Origin: Ditylenchus dipsaci
Taxonomy: Eukaryota; Nematoda; Chromadorea; Rhabditida; Anguinidae
Length of the DNA stretch: 64,000 nucleotides
Direction: 5' to 3'
Assembly (NCBI GenBank): GCA_004194705.1
Contig: SADC01001357.1
Location: 186,001 to 250,000, forward strand
Made by a program: the position numbers and the translations under genes. A model generated the notes under the pieces. That model worked only from the letters and a program-made list of their open reading frames with translations. It was not told where the DNA came from and did no database searches. Shown here piece by piece: positions 59,761-64,000 of this stretch (its first letter is position 1; each line of letters begins with the position of its first letter).

Positions 59761-60365
59761 CCTCGATTCATGTCCTGGTCACTAGGTGCTTAACGGGGTT
59801 CGGAGAGCATCAAGTGCTTTTAGATGATTGGGGAAACGTCTATGCCCTCCGAAAACATTGTCTCTGTGACCAAAACAGCCAATTCCGCGTCGAAATAAGA
59901 TCTATGGCCAAAAACAAGAACTCTATGACCAAAAAGATATACCACCCGAAAATATCCACGGAAAAAGTGCTTTACCAAAAAGTTTTCTTACCACATGTGC
60001 CTTTACCAAAAGAAATTTTACCAAATGCGCCTTTACCAAAAAAAGTTTTACCAAATGTGCCTTAACCAAATGTGTCTTTACCAAAATTTTTTTACCAAAA
60101 AGTTTTTTTCACCAAATGTGCCTTTTACCAAATATTTTTTTACCTTTCTCGGTACAGCCGATTTTTTTGGTGCAAAAAATTTGGTGTAAATAGATCTTTT
60201 TTGGTGCAAATTTAATTTTTTGGTGCAAAAAGATTTTATTTTGGTGCAAATCGCCGTGGTGCAAATTGAATTCTTTTTGGTGCAAATAGTATTCTTTTTG
60301 GTGCAAATCGTATTCTTTCTGGATAATATTTTTTTGCCCGTATAATACTCATTCTTGCCCATAGA

Positions 60366-60475
60366 TAGGGTTGTCGAGCCGAAGGCTCGAAATCGAACTT
60401 TCGGCTCGAAGTCCGATTTTTTCGAACTTCGAGCCGAGCCGAAGGCTCGAAAATTTCGAAGGCTCGACAACCTTA
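60366..60475. mobile_element. 110-bp hAT MITE
   Basis: Ends TAGGGTTGTCGAGCC and GGCTCGACAACCTTA, flanked by CCCATAGA at 60358-60365 and 60476-60483 (perfect 8 bp). Short GAAGGCTCGAAA units repeat in the arms. The termini match 58136-59092, so the two share a family. Confidence 0.5.
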
Positions 60476-60987
60476 CCCATAGATTACTCTTTTTCGTCCT
60501 GCAGAATATTTTTTTTGCCCGTAGATTTTAAAATTTTGCGGAAATTCGAATTTTATCGTCAGAAAAGTACTTGCATTGCTCAGAATCCCACCCCAGAGTG
60601 GTCAGAAGCCGCTGAAAGTTGATTTTTTAGGAGTTTATTGAAGGGAGTGGACTTATTGCGAAAATTCGTCAGAATCCCACTCTGATCGGCTCAATCTGTC
60701 AGAATCCGAATTGAACAATTTCGGGTTCAGGGTACCTAAATACTGGTTGGTAATGGTTTCAAGGGGGGGGGAGGTGGTATCCTCTGCCATCATCAGTATA
60801 AGTAATCGGTGCATTTCGGGCTCCTATACGCTGCGTGTGCACAAGTACGACTCTGTCCATGCTGATTAATACCTGAACACGTGAAATGAAGACTATCAGG
60901 CTTTTAATTTATACAAATATATAAATAACAAGAGAACTTTGCTACCACAAAACGTGACTATAAGACTAGTCGGGAATCGAACCTGAG

Positions 60988-61100
60988 ACTCGGTGTATCG
61001 AGTTGGTGTATCGAGTCACAACTGTATCGAATTGGCGTATCGAGTCGCAACTGTATCGAGTTGGCGTATCGAGTCGCAATGTGTATCGAATCGTCGTTAT
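60988..61100. repeat. Tandem repeat, about 30-bp unit
   Basis: Three to four imperfect copies of GTATCGAGTCGCAACTGTAT followed by CGAGTTGGC. Confidence 0.5.
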
Positions 61101-61388
61101 ACCGGAGGGGGTAGGTTACACTTCATTACGCATCTCCTAAGTCACAGGTTTGACTACCACTGGCTGCACATCTTATTTTTTCTCATTTTATTTACAAGTT
61201 TAGTTTCAAGATGATCCGCACACTCTTGACTATCCAACAAGATTATCAGGGCAGGCTTTCACACCTACTGAAGCATGTATTCAGGCTGAAATAGGCTAAA
61301 TTTCCGAAAATCGATGGTTTTCGGGGGTTTTCTTTGGTCGGCTACATCGAAATTTTCTGACTTTTTTCTACAAGTCACACTATTCATA

Positions 61389-61949
61389 GGGTTATATTTA
61401 AAATTGGCCATAGAATTGTGAAAAATGGCCATAGAATATTTAATTTTGGCCATAGATTTGTGTTGGCCATAGAATATTGAAAAATGGCCATAGATTTCTG
61501 TATTTTAACCATACTCGCTCGAAATCATGTTTCAACCACTTTTTAAGATGCTCTTGGACCTGAAACATCCTGAAAAGATGTTTTAAGCGTGTCGATGACA
61601 CTTTTCCGAGAAAAAAAAATTTCTGTAATTTTTCCGACCATTGGTCGCTCAGGGAAAAAGTCAAATTTCGGTCAAAAAAAAATTCTCGGAAAAGTGTCAT
61701 CGACACGCTTTAAAACATCTTTTCAGGATGTTTCAGGTCCAAGAGCATCTTAAAAAGTGGTTAAAAAATGATTTCGAGCGAGTATGACTAAAATTCAGAA
61801 ATCTATGGCCATTTTTCAAAAATCTATGGCCATTTTTCAAAAATCTATGGCCATTTTTCAATATTCTATGGCTAAAAAAAATCTATGGCCAAATTTAAAT
61901 ATTCTATGGCCATTTTTCACAATTCTATGGCCAAAATTAAATACCACCC
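61389..61949. mobile_element. Mutator/Foldback-like element with CTATGGCCATTTTTCA arm repeats
   Basis: CTATTCATA flanks it at 61380-61388 and 61950-61958 (perfect 9 bp). Ends GGGTTATATTTAAAATTGG and, inverted, GGGTGGTATTTAATTTTGG. The left arm has about five CCATAGAATATT/GGCCATAGA units, and the right arm six or seven inverted ones. The inner part is a near-perfect palindrome (GTGTCGATGACACTTTTCC). The interrupted host repeat is present uninterrupted at 28980-29300. Confidence 0.5.
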
Positions 61950-62504
61950 CTATTCATATACCAAATGTAGCCAAGATTCTGGGCTTTTTTAAAATTAATT
62001 TATAAAATTCAAAAAATATCCAACGATGTCCAATTCCATGCACTCCCACCTAGGGCTGTCACCAAAATTTTCTTTATGTTTTAGAACTGACGTTTTTTGC
62101 AATTTTAATTTACATCATCATTAACAACCTGATACTTTAAATGTAGCTCTGCTTCTTGGCGTCTTTTTCAGTATATGATTGCAAATGATCCTGTAAATTA
62201 AAATTTGCGAAAAAAACCTCAGTTTTTTGGTCTTTTAGAGATGTCCACGTACCCTTTTAGGTTGAGTTACCTTAATCCCCCAAGGCAAAAATTCAAATTT
62301 TTTTTTTCAAAAAGTGCTAAAAAGTGTCTTCCCACTAATTTTTTGTGTTTTTCACGTTCACAGTATTTAAAATGCCCCCAGGACACCATTTTCGCCATTT
62401 TTGGGCCAGGGGGATTGTGTACTTTAGCCAAAATCCACACAGAAGTTGAATGATTAGGCAAAAAAAACTTGAATTGGCGTTGGACAATTCAAAACCGTGA
62501 TGTT

Positions 62505-62625
62505 TTCAGATATTTTTCGAATTTTTTTCGAAAATCGAAATTTCAGCGATCCAGACCATGTACCATGAAAATTTCGATTTTCGAAAAAAATTCAAATAAT
62601 TTCTGAAAACATCACTGTCAGACGT
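62505..62625. repeat. Short hairpin
   Basis: GTGATGTTTTCAGA and TCTGAAAACATCAC arms enclosing paired AAATTTCGATTTTCGAAAAA. No target duplication seen. Confidence 0.5.
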
Positions 62626-62989
62626 AAAAACGAAAAGTTACATGAGGTCATAATGATCAGATTGGCCACTTGATTGACAAAAAACTGACCATTGGGGTGC
62701 AGAAGTATCCAAAATTAGCTTTTTAGGTGGTTTTTCGACTTTCTTTGACCTCGAACTCAAAATTTTGGTCTCTGTCCACCGCCAGGACTTTTTCTACACT
62801 AACACGGGAAAGGCACGACCACCCAGTCACGCATCAGAGAATTTTATATACCAAAAGATAGCTCTCTTTGAGCTGATTGAGAAACAGTTGGCAAAATCTA
62901 CAACGCGCTAAAAAACCGCGCCGAGATATTGACCTTGGAAAGTTAGAGTTTTTTGACCTACTACGTATTGCAGATTAGCACCTGTAACC

Positions 62990-63080
62990 AACAGGTACTT
63001 GTGGCGCAGTGGTATGTGTTTATGCTCTCTTTTTATGTCGAAGGTAAAATCCCAATCGGTGTAATTTTTTTTTTTTTTTA
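62990..63080 (+). repeat. tRNA-derived SINE candidate with poly-T tail
   Basis: TGGCGCAGTGG at about 63002 is an exact pol III A-box match (TRGCNNAGYNGG less one position). AGGTAAAATCCC about 40 nt later is a weak B box. A run of T follows. No stable tRNA cloverleaf. Confidence 0.5.
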
Positions 63081-63194
63081 ACTTTAATTATACTTCTTTA
63101 TCATGAGGCAGCAAGTGATCATTTTTTTATTGATAAATCTTATATAGTATTTGGTCGGGGGGGGGGGGATCCGTCCGTCACACTTTTTATGAAT

Positions 63195-63738
63195 TTATGG
63201 TGTTCAAGATTGATTTTTGGCTACTTTTTGCAATTTTATGTTCGATATTTTTTCGGAACCCTCAAGTTCAACATCTTAGCTTTCTTTTAAGCACAGACAC
63301 GTATAATTGAAGTTGCTTCTAAAAAAAATTTCCTTGCCCTCCAAACTAGAGATGGTTTATTTTAGCCTGGATTTGAGGTGGCATTTTGTGTTCAAGCCCA
63401 CTTTTCTGCTATGTTTAGTTAACTCATGTTCGTTATTTCACCGGAACCCTGAAGTTTAACATCTTGGCTTTCTTTTAAGCTCAAACACGTATGATTGAAG
63501 TTGCTTCTAAAAAAAATTTTCCTTGCCCTCCAAATTGGTGAAAGTCGATTTTGGCCTGGATTTAAGGTGGATTTTCGGGTTTAAACCCACTTTTTGGCCA
63601 GTTTTTGCCAATTAATGTCAGATATCTCTGCGGAACCTTCAAGTAAAACATCTTGGCATCCTTTTAAGCACAAACACGTATAATCGAAGTTGCTTCTAAA
63701 AAAATTTTTCCTTGCCCTCCAAATCGGAGATGGTGGAT
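63195..63738. repeat. Tandem repeat, about 188-bp unit, three copies
   Basis: GAAGTTGCTTCTAAAAAAA recurs at about 63309, 63497 and 63686, and each copy also has CGGAACC, TCAAGT, AACATCTTGGC and TTTCCTTGCCCTCCAAA. Satellite-like; copies diverge by substitutions. Confidence 0.5.
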
Positions 63739-64000
63739 TTCAAGGGTAGGCGAGGATAAGCGAGGGTAGGCGAGGATAGGCGAGGGTAGGGGAGGATAGG
63801 CGAGGGTAGGCGAGGATAGGCGAGGGTAGGGGAGGATAGGCGAGGATGGGCGAGGATGGGCAAGGGTAGGCGAGGATAGGCGAGGATGGGCAAGGGTAGG
63901 CGAGGATGGGCGAGTGTAGGCGAGGATAGGCGAGGGTAGGGGAGAATAGGCGAGGATGGGCGAGGATGGGCAAGGGTAGGCGAGGATAGGCGAGGATGGG
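63739..64000. repeat. G-rich minisatellite, continues past window end
   Basis: A roughly 10-bp unit alternating GGCGAGGATA and GGCGAGGGTA (variant GGGCGAGGAT), organised in about 20-30 bp higher-order steps. Starts directly after the third 188-bp copy and fills the window to its edge. The open frames through it are repeat artefacts. Confidence 0.5.

Larger units (their letters stand above)
56575..60320. mobile_element. Large fold-back element with TTTTACCAAATGTGCC arm repeats, composite interior
   Basis: The left arm (about 56575-56675) reads GGTGCAAAAAG, TGTACCGAAAAGGTAAAG, GGTAAAAGGCACATTTGG. The right arm (about 59955-60320) is the inverse with many copies of TTTACCAAATGTGCC and GGTGCAAA units. 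The interior has two hairpins sharing GACTTACGTAAGTC centres (56655-56775, 57800-57905), SINE-like pieces and a hAT element. Exact ends and target duplication were not resolved. Confidence 0.5.

Noticed and set aside
63739..64000. CRISPR-like array
   Set aside because: The repeats are contiguous 10-bp units without unique spacers, and the genome is eukaryotic.

Overview
This is animal nuclear DNA, AT-rich and full of introns, and most probably from a nematode. The NACA homologue shares residues typical of nematode NAC-alpha (VCIRKSK, GSDTY, QHAQ). Introns usually end in TTTCAG or TTTTAG, several are only about 40-55 nt, and there is a divergent nuclear hormone receptor with a CRSCRF second finger. 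The species cannot be named from the sequence. No rRNA, CRISPR or confident tRNA gene is visible.

Conserved genes, left to right: NACA (157-949, minus); a D-aspartate oxidase-like fragment (1925-2332, plus); the last two exons of a leucine-rich-repeat membrane protein (2333-2651, minus); a second oxidase copy split by a transposon (5815-8060, plus); TAF12, the TFIID histone-fold subunit (10816-16760, plus); a nuclear hormone receptor (23270-31598, plus); HIPK, homeodomain-interacting protein kinase (35970-48378, plus, 23 coding exons in consistent phase, about 1282 aa); a third oxidase copy (51275-52435, plus); and a NUP43-like WD-repeat nucleoporin (55153-56516, minus). They do not form an operon or a shared pathway. 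They are ordinary housekeeping and regulatory genes scattered among repeats.

HIPK is intact over 3849 coding nt. NACA, TAF12, NUP43, the receptor and the oxidases all need small indels to read through, although their splice sites and conserved residues survive. Uneven assembly quality, decaying paralogues or unusual decoding could each explain this. RNA-seq would decide.

The rest is densely nested DNA transposons, almost all fold-back. The main observation is a set of elements whose terminal inverted repeats are built from element-specific short tandem repeats. They are flanked by 9-10 bp target duplications (Mutator/Foldback-like; at least six: 5871-7835, 9143-9274, 26032-27536, 44859-45741, 46254-46899, 61389-61949). 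For three of them an unoccupied paralogous site lies in the same window. There are also hAT-like elements with 8-bp duplications (30585-31070, 50553-50690, 58136-59092, 60366-60475), TA-flanked mariner/pogo-like elements (19903-20500, 23480-23565, 46236-47554, 50423-50754), TTAA-flanked hairpins, an inverted 1.8-kb duplicate (11085-12895 and 52610-54425), tRNA-derived SINE candidates, and satellite DNA at the right end (63195-64000).
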